Shown piece after piece: positions 31,001-41,769 of a DNA stretch of 64,000 nucleotides. Each line of letters starts with the position of its first letter. Position 1 is the stretch's first letter. This DNA is from Laccaria trichodermophora (lineage: Eukaryota; Basidiomycota; Agaricomycetes; Agaricales; Hydnangiaceae): contig JACTVC010000004.1 in the NCBI GenBank assembly GCA_018417955.1, positions 3,145,431 through 3,209,430 on the forward strand, in the 5' to 3' direction. The position numbers and the translations under genes are program-made. The notes beneath the pieces were generated by a model. That model saw only the letters and a program-made list of their open reading frames with translations. It ran no database searches and was not told where the DNA came from.

Positions 31001-31625
31001 ATGCTCCAAACTGCCCTTGCTCTCCCCCACTATGACACACGTGATGTACCGGTAATCACCGACCTTCCATATATAGTACATTGGCTCACGACTTAGTCAC
31101 TGAGAGCAATGCATTGCACCAAGTCAGCTCGAGAGTGCGCGCTACTAGTGCGCTCTCTCAAGCTTCTACCCTCCTAACCCCTAAACTATAGTAAAGTACC
31201 CTACCCTCCCAATCTAATTAAGAATCAGCGGGTGTCCATCACTGAAACACCGGTTTCTACCATGGTGATAACCCCAACCATTAACCTACTTCCTGACCTA
31301 ACTGAGAGTGTGCTACTGCACAGAGAAAAAAATATTCCTAACCTAGCCCTTTCTCACCTTTTACCCTGGTGTATAAGTAAAAAAATAAAAGACAATTCCG
31401 CAAGTGCAGCAGAAAATAATTTCCCTAGAAAGGAATTGAACCGACAACCTTAGAAGGATGAATCACATGACTAAATAACCACAGTATACTTAACCGCTGC
31501 ACCATTCCACCATTTATAAATCGTGTGCGGCAAAAACTATGGCTTACCATTCTTTGTAGATTTGTCATAACTTCTTTTTAAGGAAATGTCATAGTGGGGG
31601 AGAGCTATGGCAGCTCATGCTCCAG
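31001..31625. repeat. Inverted pair GCTCTCCCCCACTATGACA enclosing hairpin and tRNA-like segment
   Basis: GCTCTCCCCCACTATGACA at about 31019-31037 recurs as TGTCATAGTGGGGGAGAGC at about 31587-31605, with weaker similarity continuing outward (CATGCTCC, CTGCC). Between them are TCCATATATAGTACATTGG (TATA-like), a strong hairpin with arms GAGAGTGCGC / GTGCGCTCTC near 31131-31160, and a tRNA-like region. The whole may be a small non-autonomous element, or two LTR heads facing each other. Confidence 0.45.
31428..31512 (-). other. tRNA-like / SINE-like remnant
   Basis: On the minus strand, GGTGCAGCGGTTAAGTA resembles a tRNA D-arm/A-box, and GGTTCAATTCC, about 70 nt on, resembles a B-box. The D-arm folds (GTGC with GTAT), but the T-stem and acceptor stem do not pair and no anticodon arm is convincing. 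I read it as a tRNA-derived remnant, not a working tRNA gene. Confidence 0.35.
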
Positions 31626-31869
31626 ATGAGCGCTTGCGCTCGCATAGCCAGCGACGAATCCCTTCTGACGACAAATTACCTCTACCCCCTTCACTGGATA
31701 TTGCACGTGAACTACTGTCTCCAGCTACGCTTCTTGTACAGCATGCTACGTCACAATCCAGGGATTCACACCGCCGCTAATATCGTGGCATGTACCAGTG
31801 TCAAGTGGCCCGATGCGCTGAACAATGGCGCTGAACTATGTCCGCTGTAGAAGGAGCTGGTTGATTCTC

Positions 31870-33365
31870 TTACGCTTTACCCAGATAGCTAAGTCTTTTA
31901 TCATTCATTCTCGATGGTGACCAAACTTCGGGAGGCCTTGAATGCGTAGGATGTTCACACCAAGAGTACAGACACCCGCAACTTTCGACAGCTTCAACTG
32001 TGAGTCTTCCGTTTACGTGAAATTCTTTCTCTACACTCATATAAGTATCGAATTTCAAGGACTTTCCACAATCTGAGTCTTGTTTCCAGCTACTGCTCAG
32101 AACTTGATGTGTCGCATGCATGGCAAATCTCTCCCAGTGAAGTCATATTGGCCGGGGAGAACGTGCGACTGTGAACCCAACAGTTGGGGAGGTTCTGGCT
32201 ACGAAGGCATGTCAAATCCTTCACGGACGGTCACTGCGTCGACTTACCAGCATTGAAGCGAAAGCTCGGCGGCTTTGTTGCACAAAAGGTTAGTGACTTT
32301 GAATAGTGGAATGGTGCTATAGACCGCTTACTGAATGTGATAGCAGACAGCTTCCCCTCCCAGCCGCTTCCAACCCATCGTCGCCCCAACGCCCACGTTC
32401 TCGCACTACCTCACCGTCCTGCAGTAGGAGTTTTCGCTTATGTTGTCATTCGTGACGGCGGAGATCTCGCTTGTCGTCGTGCTACTCACGAACGTAAGTC
32501 GTTCTCTCATCAGTGCCATTTCGTCGGCTTACCTTCATTTGACTCCTTTTTTGCACTCTAGGCTTTATTGGATGATCTCGATATCAGGTCAGTGTCGTCG
32601 TTTAACTCGTAGATCAAGGAAGAAAACTTACTTGACGTTTCTAGTTGGGGAGAATGGATTCTTCGTCAATGTATGCCTCTACCCTGCGACCGCAAGCGCC
32701 CACTGTCAATCCCTTTGCCCACAACCATTCAGGAGTATCAACGAAGCATGTGAGTTCTACAATAAGAGGTATTTTAGTTATGATAAAGTTCAGTTGCCAA
32801 CGACTTACGCAATGCCAAAGGCGCTATCGGTCTCTCCGACCACCACAACATGGCAACTGTCCTCGTTGACTCCATAAATCCTTTCGTCCGCGCCACTTGA
32901 AAGCATCGGTGAGGTAGTAGTATCGCCCGGGGAGAATGTGCGACCGTGAACCCAAAAGTTGGGAAGGTTCTGGCTACCAACGTACGTGAAATGTTTCACG
33001 CGCGGTCACTGCGTCAACTTACCTGTATTGAAGCCAAAACAAAGCTTCCCTTCCTGCTTCCCAATTGCTTCCAACCGATTGTCGTCCCAACGCCCACGTT
33101 CTCGCACTGCCTCACCATCACGGCAGAGATCTGGCTTGTGGTCGTAACCTCGGAGTACTGTTCTTTGGGACGTCCTACTCACGGACGTAAGTCGTTTTTC
33201 TCTCATAAGCGTCATTTCGTCTGCTTACCTTCATTTGAACTCTAGGGGGTCGCTGTGACTTTTGAAGGAGGGTACGTGAGCGGCCACGAATTCTGTAAAG
33301 TTGTAGAAGACTTACCAAATATCCAAGCAGCCGTCGATGTGTCGTCCGTCGCCTACCAGTCAATC
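31870..33365 (-). pseudogene. Hypothetical minus-strand gene with internally duplicated ~350-bp block
   Basis: Exon-like pieces read ENVGVGTTIGWKRLG, EGKLCFGFNTG, then SQNLPNFWVHGRTFSPGDTT and SGADERIYGVNEDSCHVVVV plus GETDSAFGIA (33065-32805). Then come VELTCFVDTPEWLWAKGLTV (about 32750-32700) and, in a second diverged set, ENVGVGATMGWKRLG (32400), FCATKPPSFRFNAG and SQNLPNCWVHSRTFS (32200-32160), with SLKFDTYMSVEKEFHVNGRL further left. So one coding block occurs twice, each with its own intron sites. I cannot name the family. The second copy carries stops, and the whole is best read as a partly decayed tandem duplicate. Confidence 0.4.
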
Positions 33366-33920
33366 ACCATCGCCTGAAACCAAGCCATTGCCTGAAACCA
33401 AGCCATCGCCCTCGCTCGCCGACCCTTGCTAAATGGTCGTCACCACCTCACGTTGGTCTGTCCGGCGTGTTGTCGTCGAATGTAGCTGGTATGCGTGGAG
33501 CGAGACGAGGCCCGAGGGAGAAGATTGAAACGTCGGGGGGCAAGAAGATGAGGTTGGGCTATGTAACTGTTGGTATTCTGCAGGTTGTCGCTGGCATTAG
33601 ATCTCGAGAGCTCGGAGAACAGACTGAACAGTAGAATAACGCTCAAGTCTAAAGGCCGCAATACAATCACACCGTGACAAGATTTTCCCACTGTCCCTGA
33701 GAGCCTCAAACAATGGCGCTGAAAAGCACTCCCAGCCCACGTCCGATGCCTGCTCCAGCTTGTAGGTGTCGGAGGAAGTTCGAGGAGTGGGGTAGGGCCT
33801 GTCGGAAGATCCTTAGAAACTCGAGCTGGCCGCTCTACAACTCCATTGCGTCATTCATTACCTTATTTATAGACGCAGCCTTGGGGAATGCCTCACGCAA
33901 TTCCCACCATGCCCTTCTTC
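33366..33920. other. Spacer with short duplicated GCCATTGCCTGAAACCAA phrase
   Basis: A 21-bp direct repeat (CGCCTGAAACCAAGCCATTG.. and CCTGAAACCAAGCCATCG) lies near 33373-33410. Open frames here (33440-33709 minus, 33713 onward plus) are not clearly coding, although the plus frame reaches into the acetyl-CoA hydrolase copy in phase. Confidence 0.35.
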
Positions 33921-33929
33921 GCAATGCAC

Positions 33930-35335
33930 CCGCTATCGCGTCAGCAGCTCTCCGAGAACGTGTTCGTCGACCAGCTTATCTGAGCAAACTTGCGAATCCG
34001 AGGGATTTGACTCCGCTTTTCAAGGTGATCCTTATTTTTCCGACTTCTTTGGACACCATCTCATTGCACACTTTGACAGAACGATGACTATGTATGTACT
34101 TATGAATTACATCAACTCCCTCGCCTAAACGAGCTCTATAGATTGGATGGTCTGGGTTCACTGGCGTTGGATATCCCAAACTTGTCCCGACGGTATGTTT
34201 CACCCATCTTTCGACTATAAAGCTTATGATTGTCAGGCAATGGCTGACTTGGCGGAAGACTCGGAGAACAAGATGCAAGAAAACTCCAAGAAAAAGTTCA
34301 ACCTCTTCGTAGGCGCTTCTGTCGGGCCTGAGGTTGAAAACCGCTGGGCATCCCTGGACATGTCATGCGACTGTATTCCAAACTCTTGAGCCCCACTGAT
34401 TGTACACTTTTCAGGATTGGTCGTCGATACCCACATCAAGTCGGAAAGGAGGTCGCAAGGGGCATCAACGCCAGTCGGATTGAATTCGCCGACAAGCATC
34501 TTTCCAGTGGGTCTTCTTCACCACTGAATAGGTCTACTGACTCTAACATGACAAACAGTGTTCCCTCAGGACTTGACCTAAGGTTATTACAGTCTCAAAA
34601 AGAAGCATGGCGATCCGAAGAAACCACTCGACTGGGCAATCGTGGAGGCGACGGCGATCACCGAAGATGGGAGCATCGTTCCCGGTGTGTCTCCTCACTT
34701 CCTATGGGTCTCCTTAGAGTCAGATTCTGACTGGTTGTTAGGTGCATCTGTGGGTGCCACCCCGGAAATAGTGCAGAGTGCAGAAAAGATTATCATTGAA
34801 GTCAATACCCACATTCCCAGCCTCGAAGGGCTACACGACATCAACCACTCTTTCACGCCGCCAAACCGACAACCCTACGTCAGTCATCTTTTTGAATTGG
34901 CCGTTTGTCCTCACTCAGCCCAAACAGCTCGTCAATCACCCTATGGACCAGATAGGTCTCACATCCATCCCCATCGACCCACATCGTGTAGGCGCCATTG
35001 TTGAGTCCTGCGAGCCCGACAACACGGGCAAGAACGCGCCTGAGGTTCGTCCCTTCCCTTGCTTTCCTTCCGTTCGCTCTAATCACCAATAATGTAGAAC
35101 GATCAAAGTCGCGCCATTGCAGGCCATTTGATCAATTTCCCGTCGATAGGGCGCTGCTGGCCGCCTCCCCAAGTCACTTCTACCCCTTCAATCTGGCATT
35201 GGTAACGTTGCCAATTCTATTATTGGTGGTTTGGCGGAGGGTCCTTTCGAGCAAGTGCAGGTTTGGACTGAGGTATTACAAGGTAGGCCGTTCTTGATGA
35301 TTTCTTAACGCTGTTTAATCCACTGCAGATACCTA
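33930..35335 (+). pseudogene. ACH1: Acetyl-CoA hydrolase/transferase (Ach1) pseudogene
   Basis: Exons read ALRERVRRPAYLSKLANPRD, a 12-nt micro-exon NDDY (34080-34091), [83 protein letters not shown], then an in-frame TAA (34579-34581) where Tyr is expected. They continue [80 protein letters not shown]. The enzyme moves CoA between acetyl and short acyl groups in mitochondria. The second half, with the catalytic Glu region, is absent after WTEVLQ. The nonsense codon, a frameshift near 35140 and the 3' truncation make it dead; the intron structure is preserved. Confidence 0.87.
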
Positions 35336-37155
35336 CGTTCATTAGATATTAACTCGGTGGCCAATTTAGGACTTAATAAAAGTAGGTGGAGGTGATGGTG
35401 AGAGGTCAGAGGTCAGTCACAATCGTTACACGTTATACACATTACGCTCCAACTTTTACGCACGGTTTCCCATAGCCACAACGTCCATCCACAAATTCAC
35501 AAGCTCAAGGTTGGCTTCAATCTGGACTTGTTGACCTACGTTCTGCAGATCATCACGCCATTTTAAACGATGTCGACGGTATAAGAAAATAGTAGGTAAG
35601 TGATTTAAACGCGGAACGACGCTAACGAACCTTTTAGAGTCTCATCGACGGCCCAAGGCGATCGTTACGTGGGAGATGCGATGAACGAGCTTGGATCAGG
35701 TAAGTAAATATTGTGTGCTTGAGGGGAAGTGAACGACTGATATACCTTTTGCAGAACCAATTTCTATATTCACGACCACCCTCAGCGCAACGCCTATCCC
35801 GCTCATCTTAGCCAGTGCCGTCGAAATTCATCTGTGAAAGACGAAAACGTACAAAGGCAGAATTATGCACTACGCAGGAATGGCTCCCGTGCGCGAAAGA
35901 CGCAGAACGCTTCAAGAAAAATTCAAATTAGGTCATTCCAAATCAAAGTATGTACAACCGTCAGACCCTTGTTGAATATTTTTTCTGATAGTTGAATGTC
36001 CAAAATGAGAGGAGAAGGAATACACATTCGGCGGTCGTCCACACCCGAATGAATCTACGCGCTTTGATACTTCCTTCACAGGTAAGTGTATTATGATTTT
36101 ACCACATGAATAAACAAGTTTTAAACCTTTCTTTATCACAGAACCACGAAACCGTATTATTGGAGAGTTCAAACAGTAAGCACGAACACCCGCTCACAAA
36201 TTTCTTGCACCAAAACTGATGAACTCACAAGCTCAGGACATCGGGAATACTACCCGTATAGGACTCTGACACGTCAAGATGGAATATCCATCTGTGCGGT
36301 TTAAGCGCGATGAAGAATCGAGGGAGGAGGAGCATATCCTTACACATTGTTCAGAATGTACGTCCCTATGCTCTGTCAACGCGAATCGCTGATGCTATTC
36401 AGAATTTAGGCAAAGAATGTGAGATATTCTTGTCCACGTCTGGCATGCTGCGAATGGAGGAATGTGAGGAATGGTACAAAATACGGGAAACAATGCGCCC
36501 GCCATAATCTTTCACTAACAGAACTTACAGGTATCAGTGCGATGGATCTGGAAGGAGGGGGCTATCATTCTTTCTCTAAATATACGTACGTCTGCGTGCT
36601 CCACTGTGCCCATTTGCTGTGGAGAAGCGTTAAATAATACATTTAGGAGTAGATATGTGAGTTGCGCTTGGACAAAAACAATACACTGCGAATGGAGGAA
36701 GTTAGGGAGTGGTACGTATATGCGTGCTGTAGCACGCTAGTATCTTCCACTGACAAAAGTTCTGGAAATTCAGAGGTACAGGCTTGGCGGGGTCCTGAAG
36801 GGGACTCTTACACGTAGGATTGTCAGCCTTACCAAGGTGTTTCAAGCGAGATCCTGAAATTAGAATCATGGGAGTCGAAATGTGGCAAAATTATTGACTC
36901 CGAGTAGCTTGCATCACGGCTGCCTCAATAAGTGGTGTATAAAAAATTTAATAGTTGTAATACATAAGAGACTCGCATCAGAAATATTTTTCGAGATGAT
37001 AGCGGTGATGGTGGAGTGTAAGGAAACCCTGTAATTGCTGGGTGAACGCAAATAGAACTACAGGAAAGAAGGGTATGTGATTGTTACAATGACGACGGTG
37101 TTGACAACGTTAAAAAAATAAAGGTCTACCAACTAAATGTGCACAGCATCCTGAT
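35336..37155. other. Unassigned region with a short duplicated exon-like phrase
   Basis: No gene is recognised. Exon-like fragments flanked by splice-site-like motifs occur, including LRMEECEEWY (about 36449-36478) and LRMEEVREWY (about 36685-36714), a diverged duplicate about 236 bp apart. Whether these are remnants of one gene is unclear. Confidence 0.35.
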
Positions 37156-37160
37156 AGTAG

Positions 37161-37421
37161 TTGAATCTGACGCGGAAGCCGAACCATGCTACAAACTCGA
37201 TTAACACAAGCAAACCGCCTGTTAAATCGACCCCAGCCACCAGACTAACCGAGAAAGCTGCAGTTGGGAAAAACCCCATTCAACGTCCGATCGCCAAAGG
37301 AAAAGAGAAGGCCACTTCTACTGCATCATCGAAGTCCACTTCGGAAACGGCTGAAACGGATTCCCTTGCCGACGAAGACCAGATAATGGCTGAAGTGGAC
37401 AAGGGGGGAGCACAATTTTAA
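37161..37421 (+). CDS. Short Lys/Ser/Thr-rich open frame, hypothetical
   Basis: The frame NHATNSINTSKPPVKSTPAT continues as a polar, disordered chain (KGKEKATSTASSKSTSETAE) to DEDQIMAEVDKGGAQF and a stop. The composition is protein-like, but no ATG opens it and no domain is visible. It may be the 3' end of a lost gene. Confidence 0.3.
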   Translation: MNLTRKPNHATNSINTSKPPVKSTPATRLTEKAAVGKNPIQRPIAKGKEKATSTASSKSTSETAETDSLADEDQIMAEVDKGGAQF

Positions 37422-37960
37422 TTTAATATATCATGTTGATTTTTTTCATAAGGCCAGTATGGCTGGACTAACTAACCAGGCGTGTGAACAACCTTCCATA
37501 TATAGGTAAAATCTATAAATAGGTAACATGTTTTGGGTGTCATTTGGGCATGTCAGCCTTGTCAGCTGCCATCTTATCCTTTGTTTGCTGCCCCTTCCTC
37601 TGCTTTTCTCCATGCTCTTATTACATGGGTCACAAACCTACTCATTGATACCACAATCCAGTCCAATGCACAAAAGGTACTGCATGCCCATGATGTCTCA
37701 CAGCTTTTTCGCCCACAGGTAATTACTGAGTACTCCGCTTTTGTCCTCCACCTCAACTGCATCTATGCTCTTACCACAATCACAATGCAGATGTTTGAAT
37801 ATTGTCTGCAATCCTTATCATATACTAGGTTTTTTGACAGGGATTATCATCCTAAGTGTAAATGGCACATACTTACTGGTTCTGGCAGGGTCATTCTGAG
37901 AAATATCCCACTTGTAAGTGAGGACAGCTTGTGACCCTGGGAAATATTCCCCTTGTAAGT
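37422..37960. other. Transposon-adjacent sequence with duplicated CTTGTAAGTGAGGACA
   Basis: CTTGTAAGTGAGGACA occurs twice, at 37912-37927 and 37952-37967. The first continues GCTTGTGACC and serves as an empty-site model for the TIR element that follows. The 133-aa plus-strand frame (37533-37934) is not clearly coding. Confidence 0.5.
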
Positions 37961-37967
37961 GAGGACA

Positions 37968-39125
37968 CTCAGTAAAGAGCGAAGTCAGAAGTTGGTCAGA
38001 AGAAAGTCACGAATTTGAGGTTGTATGACTAAATGTCGTTTTTTTTAAGCGTTTCTGACTACGCTCGTACTACAATAGTCAAACAACAGTCATACATTAG
38101 TTGCACACAGCAAATCATATATTACGCCACAGTCATGTACTCGTCATATCTCAGTCATTGATTGCTTGGGCTCAATTTGGGTCAGGAAATAGACTGAACA
38201 AAATTGTATTTGACACCTTTAAGAAATACATGGAGTGGGCCTATAGCCTAAGGAGTATAGTATGAGGGGACTAACACACACGAGGAGAGCATTTGTCAAG
38301 GGAGGAGAGGAGAGGAGGCCGTTCACTGAGAGAAGGGGAAGACTATTCGTCAAGGGAAGGAAGGGACCGTTTGTCGAGGGAGGGGGGCAGGGCCGTTTGT
38401 CGAGGGAAGTACGACAACCATTCAGGGAGGGAGGAAGCCGTTCACAAGGGAGGGAGGAGGCCGTCCGTCGAGAGAGGGAGCAGGCTGTCCATCGAGAGAA
38501 GGAGGAGGCCATTCGCCGAGAGGGGAAACCGTCCGTCGAGAGAGGGAGGAGGCCATTCACCCAGAGGCTGTCCGTCGTCCGTCGAGAGAGGGAGGACGCC
38601 ATTCGCCGAGAAGCCATCTGTTGAGAGTGGGAGAGGCCATTTGCCAAGGGGAGGCCATCCATCGAGAGAGGCAGGAGGCCATTGGTCGAGAGAAGGGGGA
38701 GGCCGTTCGCTGAGGAGACCATTTGTCGACGGAAAGAGGAGGCCGTTCGTTGACTTAGAAGTGTGGTGGGAGGGAAGAACAATGAATTTCCGTGTTGGGA
38801 AATTCAAAATTCAACATGATGTCGGAGTTTCAATGGACTTGAACAAACTGCAGCTCATGACTTGAAGTTGTTCACACGCGTCGGCACACACAACTGTTGG
38901 TAGCACATGTATATCGGAAATTTGAGAGAAAAAAATGAACCATTTCGAAAATTCTTGGCACAGACATGTATATAAGATGTACGACAATGTTGATACTAAC
39001 CTCTGACTAAACTCACCTCCCATTTGATGCCAAGGGAAGGCTGGCGTGAAGATTACAGACGTGTGACATACGTCTGACTGACCTCTGACTTCGTATGATT
39101 TTTCTTGACTTCGCTTTTTACTGAG
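37968..39125. mobile_element. Non-autonomous TIR element (1158 bp) with internal minisatellite
   Basis: The ends are CTCAGTAAAGAGCGAAGTCA (37968-37987) and the reverse complement of CTCAGTAAAAAGCGAAGTCA (39106-39125). The similarity continues inward past a 20-nt offset (GAAGTCAGA..GGTCAG). The flanking direct duplication is GAGGACA (37961-37967 and 39126-39132). A neighbouring duplicate of the target (37912-37936, GTGAGGACAGCTTGTGA) shows the uninterrupted site and matches the right flank GAGGACAGCTTGCGA. There is no transposase frame. The 187-aa minus-strand open frame inside is a translation of the minisatellite. Confidence 0.88.
38285..38755. repeat. Purine-rich minisatellite, ~30-bp unit
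   Basis: Variants of GTCGAGAGAGGGAGGAGGCC followed by ATTCGCCGA repeat about 15 times inside the TIR element. The strong strand asymmetry (G+A on plus) leaves long open frames on the minus strand (Ser/Leu/Arg-rich), which are not genes. Confidence 0.8.
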
Positions 39126-39132
39126 GAGGACA

Positions 39133-39955
39133 GCTTGCGAAACACCTCAGAGATGCACCAGAGCTCATCTGGCCCATGAATTACCTGAAATTGGTACTTC
39201 AAATAAAAAAAAATTAACAGCCAGCCGGCCAGACTAACTAACCAACCCCATATGGCAGATTCAAATCCCGCTCCCCCCTTGGAAGTGGATGATGCGTAGG
39301 TGTAACAGACCGAAGTATGGCTTACCTAAACAACTGGACAAAAGCGAGAGAATGAATTTTACTTAGGTTCAATTGTCATATTGCAAAGGGCTTTACTACT
39401 TGTACTATTAAGCAAGTGAATCCAACCGGTTTTTTATTGGTTTTTTACGCAAAGTAGCAAAGGCGAGGAGAAGAGTGTGTGACCAGGTCACGTGTTATGG
39501 ATCAATAACCTTCAGCGAGACCGAGGTTGTCCGCGCAATTTAAAAGCCACAATAACTCATATACATATTTTGAAACTGGGAAACATTATTTTGGATGTTA
39601 TAATGTCGCCGTGCACAAACCAATTTTATTCAGTTACAAACCGAGAGCAGATCCTGGATACTTGGTCAGAGGATCGGACGGTGCCATACTCGGCATTGCC
39701 CGTAACCTGGAATTTTCACCCTGACGAAGCAAGTGGTTTTAGTCTTCATGCTGATCTTTGCCGCCAGGATGAGACCTACACAGATTGAGATTCGTACCCA
39801 TACAGCTTATTCTGTAGCAGACAAAGAACTTTTTAACTCAACGACCAAGGTGAAACCAAGATGACTCGTATTCGAACAACACAAGCGTTCAAAATTTATA
39901 TAATAAGTAGTATGGTAACTACCACTTGTAACTTGCGTGAGTGGTTGATTTGGCT
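39133..39955. other. Intergenic, no gene seen
   Basis: AT-rich sequence with an A-run near 39203. A 98-aa frame at 39492-39788 has no recognisable motif. Confidence 0.4.
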
Positions 39956-39959
39956 TCGC

Positions 39960-40400
39960 TTGTGACAATGGGGAAATCCACGGGTTGTGCTTGAGTTTCG
40001 GAGTTCGCGAAGTCAGCCTATCGCGGTTTTGAGGTTCTGGAAGGATGGGTTCGTTGGCTGTTATTCTATGGGACGGGCATCTTATCGAGGTGTTTCAACT
40101 ACACCAGGCTCCTGAGGTTCTTTTTGGTGGTGGGGGAGAGGCTCATGAAACGTGGCTTTGCAACCGCAACCGGGTTCTTCAGATTTGGAGCAGAGTGGGT
40201 CTGTGTGACATTTGTACGATTTGCGTCGTGGCAGGACGTTGGCGGTGGTTGAAGGTGTAGATTCGGCTCAGGATGGGCAGTGGTTGGGGATTGGGACACG
40301 GAATAGGGCGGTGCATGTCTTTCCCGTGAACCCGCAAGGTGGATGTGTGGGGTCATTTGGAAGGGAGGGTGCGGAACGTGAATATTTGAATGTCTACTGA
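39960..40400 (+). pseudogene. BCAS3-like WD40 protein fragment
   Basis: GSLAVILWDGHLIEVFQLH, then (after frame changes) LYDLRRGRTLAVVEGVDSAQ and DGQWLGIGTRNRAVHVFPVN with PQGG, look like two blades of the WD40 region of fungal BCAS3-type proteins, which act at phagophore/autophagy membranes. The pieces are in different frames with an in-frame TGA between them, and nothing upstream or downstream of the two blades remains. The family assignment is from memory of the HVFPVNP(Y)GG motif and is moderately sure. Confidence 0.5.
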
Positions 40401-40484
40401 GCGAATAAATGACAAAGGATGAGGAGACGCCTGTAGGGAGATGTAGGGTTGAGCAAATTGTTCGAAGAAGAAGAAATCGAAGAC

Positions 40485-40960
40485 TGACTTATCACCCAAC
40501 AAATCCCACCTCGCCCGCGAGATCAAATCTGCCTTACGCGCCGGAGCGTATGCTAGTTCCACGCCCACCCCCTCCTCCTCCTGCAGTCGTTCTCCCTTCT
40601 TCGGCACCAAGATCGACAATCCCTTGCGCAGATTCATCCTCTTCACCAAGATCAACGACCTTGTGTGGACGTTCGAGCACTTGGGTAGCGTAGAGCAGTT
40701 GCAACAAAGTACGTTGAAACTCCGATGGCCTGTGGGAGTCTTCCGGCTATCTGAGGCAAACACGTCCAAATGTGCACGTTCGAGAAGAATGACATCATTG
40801 GGATGTGTTCCGGCTATCCCTCTCGAACGATTGACGTCATCCGCACACATTCCGGCTACTTCAACGCCTTCAATCAATTTTTTACGTGCCCCAACTTCAT
40901 TTTTGGACTCTTCTCAAGCTTGAGATCTGAGTATTTTTTGATGACGTTCCATCATCTTGT
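40485..40960 (+). pseudogene. Unidentified conserved-looking fragment
   Basis: The frame SHLAREIKSALRAGAYASST leads through a Ser/Pro/Thr linker to FGTKIDNPLRRFILFTKIND and LVWTFEHLGSVEQLQQ, then loses sense. This could be the continuation of the BCAS3-like fragment or another gene. No start or stop pair is convincing. Confidence 0.35.
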
Positions 40961-41695
40961 CTGAAAAAAGAGGCCGGATATGATTTGGCGCAAATTCGGC
41001 TAAGTTGCTCTCAAGCACTCCCAAGTGATGCCGATTTACAGCTATCGAGGTATCGATAGACCATATTTCAAAACGCTCCGCTCAGTAATTTTATTTACTT
41101 GTGGAGCTTCAGGGTATGCGCAAACAACCAAACTAGGAATTTATAACTCGAGGAGGCAGTGCCTGGGTAGGGTAAAGTAGTGATGTAATGATACTCGACG
41201 GATGCTTACTTTTCGACCCCCAGTGCATTTCATGTAGATCGGACAATTGGTGCAGCAAAAATAATTGTTGATCAAGCGTCAAATAAACGAGACAACTTAT
41301 GATCGGCGGAAGGTTCGGGAGAAGCTCGGGACAGCTTTAAGAATTGTGAGCGGTTCAATAGTAATGAATGCCTTCCCGTACTAAGAATCTGAAGACGTCG
41401 GTTTTTATCATCGATGGTCGTGATGACTGCTAGCAAGGATTTGGGTTTCCAAATCCTAACCGACGGGGTCATTGAATGCAGTCTTTCAGAATCTAGACGG
41501 TGATCGTACCGGTACTTAGACACCAACTTCGCAAGGACAGCTTGAGGCGCGATGCGAAGACGCCGGTGTCGGAGTTTTTATTTTCTTGCCTAATTGTGAA
41601 TTTTCGATGAACGTTCGTTCATTCATGATGTAGATTCAGAAAACAAATCAATTCAAAAAGCGTCGATTGAGGACAGAAGGACACGAAAGACTATT
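40961..41695. other. Intergenic, no gene seen
   Basis: Only short frames are present. A near-palindrome GAACGTTCGTTC lies near 41614. Nothing else stands out. Confidence 0.4.
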
Positions 41696-41769
41696 CCCTC
41701 AGATCTAGACATCTGTTGATTAAAAGTACAGCCAAATTAGCGTTCTGGTTGTCAATAAAAAGAAGTATG

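Noticed and set aside
31428..31512. Functional tRNA gene
   Set aside because: A/B-box-like motifs are present, but acceptor, T- and anticodon stems do not pair.
38219..38782. 187-aa open frame on the minus strand (and shorter ones on the plus strand) inside the TIR element
   Set aside because: It is a translation of the ~30-bp purine-rich minisatellite; repetitive Ser/Leu/Arg text with no domain.
37452..39240. GGACTAACTAACCA motif near 37455 and a similar one near 39228 as element ends
   Set aside because: Both are in the same orientation and give no inverted ends; the better-supported boundaries are 37968 and 39125.
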